From CAYTWW01 sp043801855 (GTDB lineage: Archaea > Nanobdellota > Nanobdellia > Woesearchaeales > GW2011-AR15), in assembly GCA_043801855.1 (NCBI GenBank), contig JAZDLQ010000044.1, forward strand, positions 1 through 14,381: DNA of 14,381 nucleotides. Reading direction: 5' to 3'. The notes beneath the pieces are model-generated. The model searched no databases. It saw nothing but the letters and a program-made list of their open reading frames with translations, and was not told the DNA's origin. Shown here one piece after another: positions 5,941-12,902 of this stretch. How positions within the stretch are numbered: the first letter of the stretch is position 1; every line of letters starts with the position of its first letter. The position numbers and the translations under genes are program-made.

Positions 5941-8511
5941 ATGGAAGCAGACTATGTTTTTAAAAAAGTAGACAAAATCAAATTTGGAATCATCTCACCA
6001 AAACTTGTAAAAAAGATGGCATCAGTAAAGATTGTGACGCCAGAACTTTACGATAAAGAAGGCTATCCTGTAGACGGCGGGCTTATGGACACAAGGCTTG
6101 GAGTAATTGACCCTGGCTTGAAATGCAAAACATGCGGCTCAAAGTTAAAAGAGTGCCTTGGCCATTTTGGATATATTGAACTTGCAAGGCCTGTTGTGCA
6201 TATTAAATTTATTAAGATGATTCTTGACCTTCTCAGGTGTACCTGCAAGGACTGCGGCAAAATCCTTATACCAGAGGAACACCTAAAGAAAAACATTGAT
6301 ACTATACAGAAATCCAAGAGTGAAAAGGGAAAAAGGATCAAAGTAAAAGAGCTTATTGTCAAATTAAGGACATTGAATAAATGCCCTCACTGCAAAGCTA
6401 AACTTGAAAAAATAAGAATTGAAAAACCATACACCTTTTTTGAACTAGACAGAAGGCTTAATCCTATAGAGATCAGAACAAGGCTTGAAAAAATCTCAGA
6501 TGACGACTGCAAACTTTTTGGAATAAACCCTGATGTTGCTAGGCCAGAATGGTTTATTTTAACATTAATGGCAATTCCACCAGTTACAATGAGGCCAAGC
6601 ATCACACTTGAATCAGGCGAAAGAAGCGAGGATGATTTAACTCACAAACTAGGCGATGTTGTAAGAATCAACCAGAGGCTTTTTGAAAACATCAACGCAG
6701 GAGCTCCTGAAATCATTATCGAAGACTTGTGGGATCTTTTGCAATACCATATAACAACATTTTTTGATAACCAAATTGCTCAACTTCCACCAGCAAGGCA
6801 CAGGAGCGGACAGCCACTTAAGACAATAACTGAAAGGATTAAAAGCAAAGAAGGAAGAATCAGGCATAACCTTGCAGGTAAAAGAACAAACTTTTCAAGC
6901 AGAACAGTTATCAGCCCTGATTCAATGCTTAATCTTGATGAAGTTGGCGTTCCAAAAGAAGTTGCAATGAAACTTACAGTTCCTGAAAAAGTTACAGAAT
7001 GGAACAAAGACTATTTAAAAACATTTGTTGAGAAAGGCCCAAAAAATTATCCAGGCGCAAATTATCTTATCAGGCCGGACGGCAAGAAGAAAAAAATAAC
7101 TGATGAGACTAAAGAGCAGCTTCTTGAAGAAGTTCAGCCAGGATACTATGTAGAAAGGCATCTGATGGATGGAGATATCGCACTTTTTAACAGGCAGCCA
7201 TCCCTTCACAGGATGAGCATGATGTGCCACCATATTAAGGTTCTTCCATATTTAACATTCAGGTTAAACCCTGCTGTTTGTGCACCCTACAACGCTGATT
7301 TTGACGGAGATGAGATGAATCTTCATATCCCTCAGACAGAAGAAGCAAGAGCAGAAGCTGAAGTACTGATGGAAGTACAAACCCAATTAATCTCGCCAAG
7401 ATACGGCCTTGGAATAATTGCATGCAATCAGGATGCAATTTCCGGAAATTATCTTTTGACTAAAGATATGGAATTAAAAAGGCATGATGCAGTGCAGCTT
7501 CTTGCGTCAATCGGTGTTGAAGATTTTTCAAACATCCCAAATAAAGAGATAATAAACGGTAAAGAAATATTCAGCGCACTAATTCCAAAGGAATTTAATT
7601 TCCGGGGAAAAACAAAAACAGGTGAAGAAGTAGTTATTGAGAACGGGAAACTAAAAAAGGGTTATATGGACAGTGCTAACTTGGGCTCAGGCTCAGGCCT
7701 TCTAATCAGAAACCTGCATAAGGCCTATGGCCCAGCTCAAACACTTGATATACTTGGAAAGATGTTTCGGCTTGGAATCAAGATCCTATTAAGAAACGGA
7801 TTCACAACAGGATTATCTGATACTGACTTATCTGAAGATAGCAAAAACAAAATCAAGGAAGTATTGCATAATGCAGAGACAAAAGTTGATACATTAATCA
7901 AATCTTTTTATGCAAATGAACTTGAAGCACTACCAGGCAGAAGCGTTAAAGAGACACTTGAACTTAGAATTCTTGAAACTCTTAACAAATCAAGAAACGA
8001 AGCAGGCCGAATTGTTGCTCTTGGAATTGACAAGAAAAAACATACAATTGTCATGGCTACTTCAGGTGCAAGAGGAAATATTATCAATCTTGCTCAGATG
8101 GCTTCATGCGTAGGCCAGCAGGCGCTTAGAGGAGAAAGAATAAACAAAGGATATGCTGAAAGAACCCTTTCATGCTTTGAAAAGAAAGATTTGGGGGAAC
8201 ACGCCCACGGATTTATTGAAAGGGGATTTAAGCAAGGGCTTAAACCTCATGAATTCTTTTTCATGGCAATGACTGGAAGAGATTCACTTATGGATACCGC
8301 ACTTAGAACACCAAAATCAGGTTATCTTTACAGAAGGCTTGCAAATGCTATGCAGGATTTGAAAGTAGAATATGATTATACTGTAAGGAACGCTTCAAAA
8401 AAGATTGTGCAATTCTCTTATGGAGAAGACAGCCTTGATGTATCAAAGACAGAAGGCGGCAAAATCAATGTCAAGAAGATTATCGATAGCGTTATATCAG
8501 AAGGTGCTTAA
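5941..8511 (+). CDS. rpoA1: RNA polymerase subunit A' (Rpo1N)
   Basis: N-terminal two-thirds of the largest polymerase subunit (bacterial beta', eukaryotic Rpb1), 856 aa. The clamp zinc site is C62-x2-C65-x6-C72-x2-H75; a second site is formed by Cys102, Cys105, Cys148 and Cys151. RQPSLHRMSM precedes the catalytic loop NADFDGD (451-457), whose Asp453, Asp455 and Asp457 bind the active-site magnesium. The bridge helix and trigger-loop region lies near residues 762-810 (GFKQGLKPHEFFF, then RTPKSGYLYRRL). The protein stops shortly after, the normal A'/A'' boundary. It starts 11 bases after rpoB1 with only a weak Shine-Dalgarno-like GGTTGTG, the poorest in the operon. Confidence 0.97.
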   Translation: MEADYVFKKVDKIKFGIISPKLVKKMASVKIVTPELYDKEGYPVDGGLMDTRLGVIDPGLKCKTCGSKLKECLGHFGYIELARPVVHIKFIKMILDLLRCTCKDCGKILIPEEHLKKNIDTIQKSKSEKGKRIKVKELIVKLRTLNKCPHCKAKLEKIRIEKPYTFFELDRRLNPIEIRTRLEKISDDDCKLFGINPDVARPEWFILTLMAIPPVTMRPSITLESGERSEDDLTHKLGDVVRINQRLFENINAGAPEIIIEDLWDLLQYHITTFFDNQIAQLPPARHRSGQPLKTITERIKSKEGRIRHNLAGKRTNFSSRTVISPDSMLNLDEVGVPKEVAMKLTVPEKVTEWNKDYLKTFVEKGPKNYPGANYLIRPDGKKKKITDETKEQLLEEVQPGYYVERHLMDGDIALFNRQPSLHRMSMMCHHIKVLPYLTFRLNPAVCAPYNADFDGDEMNLHIPQTEEARAEAEVLMEVQTQLISPRYGLGIIACNQDAISGNYLLTKDMELKRHDAVQLLASIGVEDFSNIPNKEIINGKEIFSALIPKEFNFRGKTKTGEEVVIENGKLKKGYMDSANLGSGSGLLIRNLHKAYGPAQTLDILGKMFRLGIKILLRNGFTTGLSDTDLSEDSKNKIKEVLHNAETKVDTLIKSFYANELEALPGRSVKETLELRILETLNKSRNEAGRIVALGIDKKKHTIVMATSGARGNIINLAQMASCVGQQALRGERINKGYAERTLSCFEKKDLGEHAHGFIERGFKQGLKPHEFFFMAMTGRDSLMDTALRTPKSGYLYRRLANAMQDLKVEYDYTVRNASKKIVQFSYGEDSLDVSKTEGGKINVKKIIDSVISEGA

Positions 8512-8513
8512 AA

Positions 8514-9653
8514 ATGTCAGATGAAATTTATAATGAATATGCGGGATTGCTTCCATCTAAAATAATTGATGAAGTAAAAGAGCAGCTTCCAGATAAAGTC
8601 ACAAAATCTCAGCTAAAAGAGATAATGCAAAAAGTGTATGAAGAGTATTTGAATTCAATGGTTGAACCGGGAGAGTCAATCGGTGTTATTTCCGCAGAAT
8701 CAATAGGTGAACCAGGTACACAGATGACACTTAATACTTTCCATTTTGCAGGAGTAGCAGAGATGAACGTAACAGTTGGCCTTCCAAGAATTATTGAGAT
8801 TCTTGATGGAAGAAGCACAATTAAAACTCCCATGATGGAAATATACCTAAAAAAGGATAAGATTGACGGCAAGGATGTTAGAAAGATTGCTGAATCAATC
8901 AAGCAAACTACTTTTAAGGATTTTATTTCTGAAATAACAGTAGACATATCTGATGGAACAATTAAAATTGTATTAGACAATGACAAAATATCACAAACAG
9001 AAGATGTAACAGACAAAAAGCTTGTTGCAATAATAGAAAAGAACCTAAAGGGCATGGCAGTAAAGCTTGAAGAAGGAGTAATCTGCGTAAAACCTAAAGC
9101 AAAAGGAGAAAACATTGGAGAAATCTACAGGCTTAAAGACAAGATTAAAAGCCAATATGTCTCTGGTGTTAAAAAAATAACACAGGTTCTTCCAGTAAAA
9201 AGAGGAGATGAATATGTCATTATCACTGCAGGCTCAAATCTTAAGGAAGTCCTAAAAAGGGAAGATATTGACCATACAAGAATTTATTCAAATGACGTGT
9301 TCGAGGTATTTGAAGTATTTGGAATGGAGGCTGCAAGACAAGCAATTATTAATGAGGTATTCAAAGTTATTGAAAATCAGGGCCTTAATGTAGACATCAG
9401 GCACATAATGCTTGTTGCAGATACAATGTGCTTTGCTGGCAAAGTCTCAGGAATAACAAGATACGGCGTAATTAGTGAAAAAGCAAGCGTTCTTGCAAGG
9501 GCATCATTTGAAACACCAATCAAGCACCTTGTCAATGCAAGCCTGGTCGGCGAAATAGATAACCTAAACAGCGTTGTTGAAAATGTTATGCTTAACCAAC
9601 CGATTCCGGTCGGAACTGGACTTCCTGAACTTGTCATGAAAGGCAAGCAATAA
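8514..9653 (+). CDS. rpoA2: RNA polymerase subunit A'' (Rpo1C)
   Basis: C-terminal part of the largest polymerase subunit, 379 aa, completing the jaw, cleft and clamp base. The hallmark stretch at residues about 51-80 contains EPGESIGVISAESIGEPGTQ followed by MTLNTFHFAG. Later the conserved HIMLVADTMCFAGKVSGITRYG and the closing segment around NPIPVGTG-like QPIPVGTGLPEL are present. AAGGTG (8501-8506), inside the end of rpoA1, is its ribosome binding site seven bases before the ATG, and only two bases separate the genes. It pairs with A' to rebuild the full-length subunit. Nothing unusual is seen. Confidence 0.96.
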   Translation: MSDEIYNEYAGLLPSKIIDEVKEQLPDKVTKSQLKEIMQKVYEEYLNSMVEPGESIGVISAESIGEPGTQMTLNTFHFAGVAEMNVTVGLPRIIEILDGRSTIKTPMMEIYLKKDKIDGKDVRKIAESIKQTTFKDFISEITVDISDGTIKIVLDNDKISQTEDVTDKKLVAIIEKNLKGMAVKLEEGVICVKPKAKGENIGEIYRLKDKIKSQYVSGVKKITQVLPVKRGDEYVIITAGSNLKEVLKREDIDHTRIYSNDVFEVFEVFGMEAARQAIINEVFKVIENQGLNVDIRHIMLVADTMCFAGKVSGITRYGVISEKASVLARASFETPIKHLVNASLVGEIDNLNSVVENVMLNQPIPVGTGLPELVMKGKQ

Positions 9654-9663
9654 GTTTATAAAC
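9654..9663 (+). promoter_or_regulatory. Possible internal TATA box before rpl30e
   Basis: The 35-base gap after rpoA2 is the widest in the operon and contains AGTTTATAAAC, a good TATA match about 25-30 bases before the rpl30e ATG at 9689. A separate or supplementary promoter would let ribosomal protein genes outpace polymerase genes. The GTGAGGAG Shine-Dalgarno at 9677-9684 is still present. Confidence 0.4.
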
Positions 9664-9688
9664 TGGACAAATTTCTGTGAGGAGAAAA

Positions 9689-9973
9689 ATGACACAAGAA
9701 ACAATCTCAAAGGAACTTTTAGAAGTTAAAAAAGTTCTGAAAAGTAAAAGCCTAATTATCGGTACTGAAAAAACTTTTAAAGAATTGAAAGCAGGTAAAC
9801 TTTCTTTTGTATATCTTGCCAGTAATATTTCAGATAAAGTTAAAAAAGATATCGAACACTACACAAAATTCAGTGACGTAAAAGTTATGAATTTGGATAT
9901 TCCTAATGATGAGTTAGGAGTATTTTGCAAAAAGCCCTTTTCAATTTCTGTTATGGGCATCGCTAAAGAGTAA
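9689..9973 (+). CDS. rpl30e: Ribosomal protein L30e
   Basis: A 94-aa member of the L7Ae/L30e RNA-binding family that binds large-subunit rRNA. Family features: an N-terminal helix, LIIGTEKTFKELKAGKLSFVYLASN-type core (residues about 22-47) where a basic strand leads to a helix that contacts kinked RNA, and a C-terminal segment with the conserved ELGVFCKKPFSISVMGI pattern (E-L-G near residue 74). Its position between rpoA2 and nusA is the typical archaeal order. I chose ATG 9689; GTG 9677 would overlap the Shine-Dalgarno GTGAGGAG. The stop is three bases before nusA. Confidence 0.93.
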   Translation: MTQETISKELLEVKKVLKSKSLIIGTEKTFKELKAGKLSFVYLASNISDKVKKDIEHYTKFSDVKVMNLDIPNDELGVFCKKPFSISVMGIAKE

Positions 9974-9976
9974 ACA

Positions 9977-10396
9977 ATGAGTAAGATAAGCTATAATGCA
10001 GACCTTTTAAAGATTATGAGCCTGTTTGAGAATATTACAAGGTGTAATCTTAAGGATTGCTTTGTAGACGGAAATAACCTATTAACATTTATTGTTAAAG
10101 AAAACGAAATAGGAAAAGCAATTGGAAAAAAAGCAGTAAATGTCCGAAAAATTGAGTCGCTCCTTAATAAAAAAATAAGAATAGTTGAATTCAGTAACGA
10201 AGCCAGGCAGTTTGTCCGAAATCTAACGCAGCCATTAATGGTTGAGGATGTTTCTCTTGATGGAGAAACTGTTATGATTAAGGCAAGTGACACAAGAACA
10301 AAAGGCTTATTAATAGGCAGAGATTCCCAAAACCTAAAGAATATTGAGTCGATAACACAAAAGTATTTTCCTATAAAAAATATAAAGGTAATTTAA
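9977..10396 (+). CDS. nusA: NusA-like KH-domain transcription factor
   Basis: Archaeal NusA is a short version of the bacterial factor: two KH RNA-binding domains without the polymerase-binding N-terminus. At 139 aa this protein has that form. The first KH domain has the GxxG loop in IGKAIGKKAVNVRKIE (residues about 36-51); the second has LLIGRDSQNLKNIE (about 111-124). The protein probably acts on nascent RNA in transcription termination or antitermination, though its archaeal role is little defined. It begins three bases after rpl30e and ends one base before rps12, as in most archaeal genomes. Confidence 0.93.
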   Translation: MSKISYNADLLKIMSLFENITRCNLKDCFVDGNNLLTFIVKENEIGKAIGKKAVNVRKIESLLNKKIRIVEFSNEARQFVRNLTQPLMVEDVSLDGETVMIKASDTRTKGLLIGRDSQNLKNIESITQKYFPIKNIKVI

Positions 10397-10397
10397 A

Positions 10398-10835
10398 ATG
10401 ACTAAAAAAGCTAGAGGCTTAAATGCAGGCAAAAAGCTTTCAGAACGAAGGCATACATTCAGATGGAAAGATATTGTTTACAAAAGAAAAACTCTTGACT
10501 TAAAAAAAAAGTCAGATCCACTTGAGGGCGCATCGCAGGCTTCAGGAATTGTCCTTGAAAAAACTCAGGTTGAAGCTAAGCAGCCACACTCAGGCCTTAG
10601 GAAATGCGCAAAAGTCCAGCTAATCAAAAACGGGCGACAGGTAACTGCATTTCTACCAGGAGACGGCGCAAGCAAGTTTGTCGATGAGCACGATGAAGTT
10701 ATGATCGAATGCATTGGCGGAGCTAAAGGACGCGCAAAAGGCGATATTCCAGGAGTAAGGTGGGAAGTCATTAAAGTTAATGACCAATCACTTCAGGCTC
10801 TTAGATCAGGAAAAATAGAAAAGGCAAGGAAGTAA
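10398..10835 (+). CDS. rps12: Ribosomal protein S12 (uS12)
   Basis: A 145-aa decoding-centre protein of the small subunit. The archaeal/eukaryotic form is recognised by the N-terminal ARGLNAGKKL, the conserved KQPHSGLRKCAKVQLIKNG (residues about 54-72, where most relatives have PNSA/PNSG), TAFLPGDGASKFVDEHDEV, and IGGAKGRAKGDIPGVRWEV with the usual ending on KVN-x-QSL-x-ALRSGKIEK. It begins one base after nusA; AAAGGTAAT just upstream serves as ribosome binding site. The protein contacts the mRNA-tRNA duplex and sets decoding accuracy. Confidence 0.97.
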   Translation: MTKKARGLNAGKKLSERRHTFRWKDIVYKRKTLDLKKKSDPLEGASQASGIVLEKTQVEAKQPHSGLRKCAKVQLIKNGRQVTAFLPGDGASKFVDEHDEVMIECIGGAKGRAKGDIPGVRWEVIKVNDQSLQALRSGKIEKARK

Positions 10836-10837
10836 AA

Positions 10838-11440
10838 ATGACAGCAGAACTAAAAGTTTTCAATAGATGGTCAACTGACGGCATTGAAGTAAAAGACCCA
10901 GGCCTTAAGAATTATATCACACTCCAGCCAAGAATTGTCCCTAAAACAGGCGCAAAATATGGCGGCCAAAAGTTCTACAAGTCAAAAATATTCATTGTAG
11001 AGCGGTTTATCAATAAATTAATGGCAGCTGGCCACAAAGGTAAAAAACATAAAGTGACAAGTGAACGAAACACAGGCAAAGCAATAACCTCTTATAATCT
11101 TGTTGAGCAGGCATTTGAAATAATTGAGAAAAAAACCCAAAAAAACCCTATTGAGGTTTTTATAAGGGCTCTTGAAAATGCAGCTCCAAGAGAAGAAATT
11201 ATCACAATCGAATACGGCGGCGCCAGATACCCAAAAGCAGTTGAAGTTGCTCCTCAGAGGAGAATTGATATAGCTCTTAGATATATGGCTCAGGGCTCAT
11301 ACCAGTCAGCATATGACGCGAAAAAAACAAGCGTTAATGCAATTGTTGATGAAATCACAAACGCATTTATGCTAAACACTCAGTCAATTGCTGTTGCTAA
11401 AAAATATGAGCTTGAAAGGCAAGCTGATTCAAGCAGGTAA
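10838..11440 (+). CDS. rps7: Ribosomal protein S7 (uS7)
   Basis: The 200-aa archaeal form of S7, a primary 16S rRNA-binding protein that nucleates assembly of the small-subunit head and lies next to the exit-site tRNA. Conserved parts: KLMAAGHKGKKHKVT-type basic region, NPIEVFIRALENAAPREE (residues about 102-119), the RNA-binding ARYPKAVEVAPQRRIDIALRY, and the C-terminal helix with AYDAKKTSVNAIVDEI. It starts two bases after rps12 with AAGGAAG upstream. It is the last gene of the operon here: the elongation factor genes usually found behind it are absent. Confidence 0.97.
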   Translation: MTAELKVFNRWSTDGIEVKDPGLKNYITLQPRIVPKTGAKYGGQKFYKSKIFIVERFINKLMAAGHKGKKHKVTSERNTGKAITSYNLVEQAFEIIEKKTQKNPIEVFIRALENAAPREEIITIEYGGARYPKAVEVAPQRRIDIALRYMAQGSYQSAYDAKKTSVNAIVDEITNAFMLNTQSIAVAKKYELERQADSSR

Positions 11441-11450
11441 ATATAATATA

Positions 11451-11464
11451 TCTTTTATTTTTTT
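11451..11464 (+). terminator. T-rich terminator of the RNA polymerase/ribosomal operon
   Basis: TCTTTTATTTTTTT begins 10 bases after the rps7 stop. Runs of T in the coding strand are the main intrinsic termination signal in archaea; no hairpin is needed. A further T run at 11480-11487 may assist. It also separates the operon from the recombinase remnant on the other strand. Confidence 0.65.
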
Positions 11465-11502
11465 GGATATTTATTCTATGTTTTTATTAATGAGTGATAT
11501 TT

Positions 11503-12120
11503 TTATTTATTCCTAATCTTTTGGAATAAACTTTGCATAGAACTTGCACTGTTCTTGTTTTTATTCTTTTGTTTCTGTGCTGAAATAAAAAACCATTTTT
11601 TAGATTTTTTATCCTTCAAGAAGTTTTTCAGATATGATAAATATTCTATCTTTTGCGCCTTTTCCTCTGCGAACATATCCTATTTTTAGCTCAAAATCAA
11701 AATCCTCTTTTTTTAGCCTAACTATTTCTGAAACCCTTAATCCAGTTGAATAGAGTATCTCAAAAAAAGCCTGTGGTTTTCTCTTTTTGCATTTTCAATT
11801 ATTTTTTTAACTTCTTCTTTAGATAAAACTGGATAAAGTATTTTGTCTTTTTTCATTCTTTTTATATGGAATTTTCTTTTTAATATTTCACAATAATAAA
11901 AATGAATTGCGCTGTTTGCTAAATTTATCGTGTTTTTTTCATATCCATTGGACCGCAAATAAATCAAATATGACTTAATGTCTGATTCCCTTACTAATTT
12001 TGGGCTTTTTTTAATGTAATCTTCAAATTTTCTGTTGTGGAATAAATAGCATTCTATTGTCCTATTGCTGCTACCTCTAAGAAGCAGTTCTGTTTTAATC
12101 AGCTCTTCATTCATGTGCAT
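11503..12120 (-). pseudogene. Tyrosine recombinase (XerA/integrase-like), frameshifted and C-terminally truncated
   Basis: The first 127 codons give an N-terminal SAM-like DNA-binding domain typical of XerC/D and archaeal integrases (RTIECYLFHNRKFEDYI, then LRSNGYEKNTINLANSAIHFYY and VLSKEEVKKIIENAK). The frame then breaks at a 7-base A run (11762-11768). Adding one base restores RLFFEILYSTGLRVSEIVRL, in which Arg of GLRVSE is the first catalytic residue, followed by RRGKGAKDR. A TAA ends that frame at 11609-11611. A further shift would continue to a stop at 11503. No HxxRH or catalytic Tyr segment is found before rps7, so about a third of the enzyme is missing. It faces rps7 and points away from the module array, the way an integron integrase points away from its cassettes. 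Confidence 0.85.
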
Positions 12121-12144
12121 TCACAAACCATTATGAATGAATTT

Positions 12145-12154
12145 TATTTATATA
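12145..12154 (-). promoter_or_regulatory. TATA box of the recombinase remnant
   Basis: On the minus strand TATATAAATA lies 25-34 bases before the ATG at 12120, the standard archaeal spacing for a leaderless transcript. The promoter thus looks intact although the gene is broken. A second ATG two codons in (12114) is the alternative start. Confidence 0.6.
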
Positions 12155-12166
12155 CTTTATCTGCAC

Positions 12167-12238
12167 TTGTCCAGTGTCCTATGGGATTAAATGATGATAA
12201 GCAACAATAAGCATAATAAGCATAAGATCACTGGACAA
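12167..12238. repeat. Inverted repeat between the recombinase remnant and the module array
   Basis: TTGTCCAGTG (12167-12176) and CACTGGACAA (12229-12238) are a perfect 10-bp inverted pair around a 52-base centre. The centre carries three spaced copies of ATAAGCA (near 12197, 12208 and 12216). The position between the recombinase gene and the first module is where an integrase recognition site or an excision scar would be expected, but that is inference. Its sequence is unrelated to the module ends. Confidence 0.55.
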
Positions 12239-12265
12239 AAAGAGGGAGAAGTTCGTCTAATAGAT

Positions 12266-12400
12266 GTTCTGTTCAATTTTTTTGCAAGCGCAATTTAATT
12301 AAAAAACACTAACTCTGAAGTAAACTTCATCTTTAACTGCATTGCAAAAAAACTTTTCGGACGAAATTTTCCCACACTGCGTATGGGAAAAGAACAGAAC
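12266..12400. repeat. Module 1: noncoding nested inverted-repeat element, 135 bases
   Basis: Outer arms GTTCTGTTC (12266-12274) and GAACAGAAC (12392-12400) are perfect inverted copies. After the spacer AA comes the inner arm TTTTTTTGCAA (12277-12287), matched by TTGCAAAAAAA (12342-12352). Within lies hairpin TGAAG-TAAA-CTTCA (12316-12329). To the right of the inner arm are hairpins TTTC-GGAC-GAAA (12355-12366) and TTTTCCCA/TGGGAAAA (12367-12374/12384-12391), the latter stacking directly on the outer arm. No convincing protein is encoded on either strand. The whole unit could fold into a multi-branch RNA or single-stranded DNA structure. Module 2 is a diverged copy. Confidence 0.85.
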
Positions 12401-12410
12401 AAGGCCTGAT
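12401..12410. repeat. Linker 1 between modules: A-AGGCCT-GAT
   Basis: Between the AAC end of module 1 and the GTT start of module 2 lie 10 bases: A, the palindrome AGGCCT, then GAT. The same plan (A, palindrome, GAT) recurs at 12550-12561 and 12893-12902 with different palindromes. Confidence 0.6.
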
Positions 12411-12549
12411 GTTAAGTTCAATTTTTTTGCAAGTGCAGTTTTGTTATAAAAAAGACTAACTCTGAAGTAAACTTCATCTTTAGCTGCTAGTGCAAAAAAA
12501 CTTTTCGGACGAAATTTTCCCACACTTGCGTATGGGAAAAGAACTTAAC
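12411..12549. repeat. Module 2: noncoding nested inverted-repeat element, 139 bases
   Basis: This is a diverged tandem copy of module 1. The outer arms are GTTAAGTTC (12411-12419) and GAACTTAAC (12541-12549): three bases differ from module 1 on each side, and all differences compensate. Inner arms are TTTTTTTGCA (12422-12431) and TGCAAAAAAA (12491-12500), extended by GCAG (12435-12438) with CTGC (12484-12487). Hairpin TGAAG-TAAA-CTTCA is unchanged (12463-12476), as are the TTTC/GAAA hairpin and TTTTCCCA/TGGGAAAA (12515-12522/12533-12540). The unstructured part between the inner arm and the central hairpin has changed most. This pattern, stems kept and loops drifting, suggests selection on structure. 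Confidence 0.85.
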
Positions 12550-12561
12550 AGCAATTGCGAT
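12550..12561. repeat. Linker 2 between modules: A-GCAATTGC-GAT
   Basis: Twelve bases with the 8-base palindrome GCAATTGC as core, between AAC of module 2 and GTT of module 3. The flanking AACA and TGTT extend the symmetry outward. Part of the palindrome also matches the outer arm of module 3 (AATTGC). Confidence 0.6.
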
Positions 12562-12892
12562 GTTAATTGCAATTGAGTTTTGAAAACTTTTAAATATTTA
12601 GGATTATAATTAAAAAGTATGGAACAAAAAAATAATAAATTAGCGCTTGGTGTTTCCTCAGGCTGCGCTGGAGGAGCAATCATTGGAGTTATTGTTGGTG
12701 TGCTAACCAAAGATTTTGCAGTATGGTTAGCTGTTGGAGTTGGATGTGGGATTGCTATAGGGGTAGCTGTTGGCGCATTACTGGAACACCAATCTAAAAG
12801 AAAGTAGGTTTTCAAAACTCAACTTCTTCGGAATTTTTTTCAAAAATTCCTCGACCACGCTGCGCTCTCGCCTTCGGCTCGGGGCAATTAAC
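12562..12892. repeat. Module 3: nested inverted repeats around a small membrane-protein gene
   Basis: Outer arms GTTAATTGC (12562-12570) and GCAATTAAC (12884-12892) are perfect inverted copies. After AA, the inner arm TTGAGTTTTGAAAAC (12573-12587) matches GTTTTCAAAACTCAA (12808-12822), a 15-bp perfect pair that encloses promoter and gene; the right inner arm starts on the base after the gene's stop codon. Then follow CTTCTTCGGA, similar to CTTTTCGGA at the same place in modules 1 and 2, a 9-bp hairpin GGAATTTTT/AAAAATTCC (12830-12838/12842-12850), and a GC-rich stretch. The plan matches modules 1 and 2, but the contents differ. Confidence 0.85.
12619..12807 (+). CDS. Small two-helix glycine-rich membrane protein, 62 aa
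   Basis: I do not recognise a named family. After a polar N-terminus (MEQKNNK) comes a first hydrophobic helix at about residues 8-29 (GGAIIGVIVGVL) and a second at about 34-54 (WLAVGVGCGIAIGVAVGALL), separated by a short K-D turn and followed by a basic tail EHQSKRK. Spaced small residues (G-x3-G) in both helices allow tight hairpin packing, as in glycine-zipper proteins. Such proteins include pore formers, holins and membrane anchors, but nothing here selects one. TTTTAAATATTTA at 12588-12600 lies at TATA distance and no Shine-Dalgarno is seen, so the message is probably leaderless. The gene fills module 3 exactly between its inner repeats. Confidence 0.65.
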   Translation: MEQKNNKLALGVSSGCAGGAIIGVIVGVLTKDFAVWLAVGVGCGIAIGVAVGALLEHQSKRK

Positions 12893-12902
12893 AGGGCCCG
12901 AT
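12893..12902. repeat. Linker 3 between modules: A-GGGCCC-GAT
   Basis: Ten bases with palindromic core GGGCCC, between AAC of module 3 and GTT of module 4; same plan as the other two linkers. Confidence 0.6.

Noticed and set aside
8609..9115. 168-codon minus-strand ORF inside rpoA2
   Set aside because: It is the mirror of a highly conserved coding region and its predicted protein is a low-complexity hydrophobic/serine-rich string typical of antisense frames.
12266..12549. CRISPR array
   Set aside because: Only two similar units, each of about 135 bases and strongly folded; no short direct repeats with unique spacers and no cas genes.
12299..12815. Minus-strand ORFs across modules 1-3 (74 and 111 codons)
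   Set aside because: They run through the inverted repeats and T/A tracts, repeat the same peptide from each module copy, and antisense the membrane-protein gene. They look like chance openings in repeats.
12263..12902. Canonical integron attC sites at the module junctions
   Set aside because: Junctions do show AAC...GTT, as RYYYAAC/GTTRRRY would, but the intervening 10-12 bases are far shorter than any attC, the arms on the two sides of a junction are not complementary beyond AAC/GTT, and only some arms fit the R/Y pattern. The complementarity is within modules.
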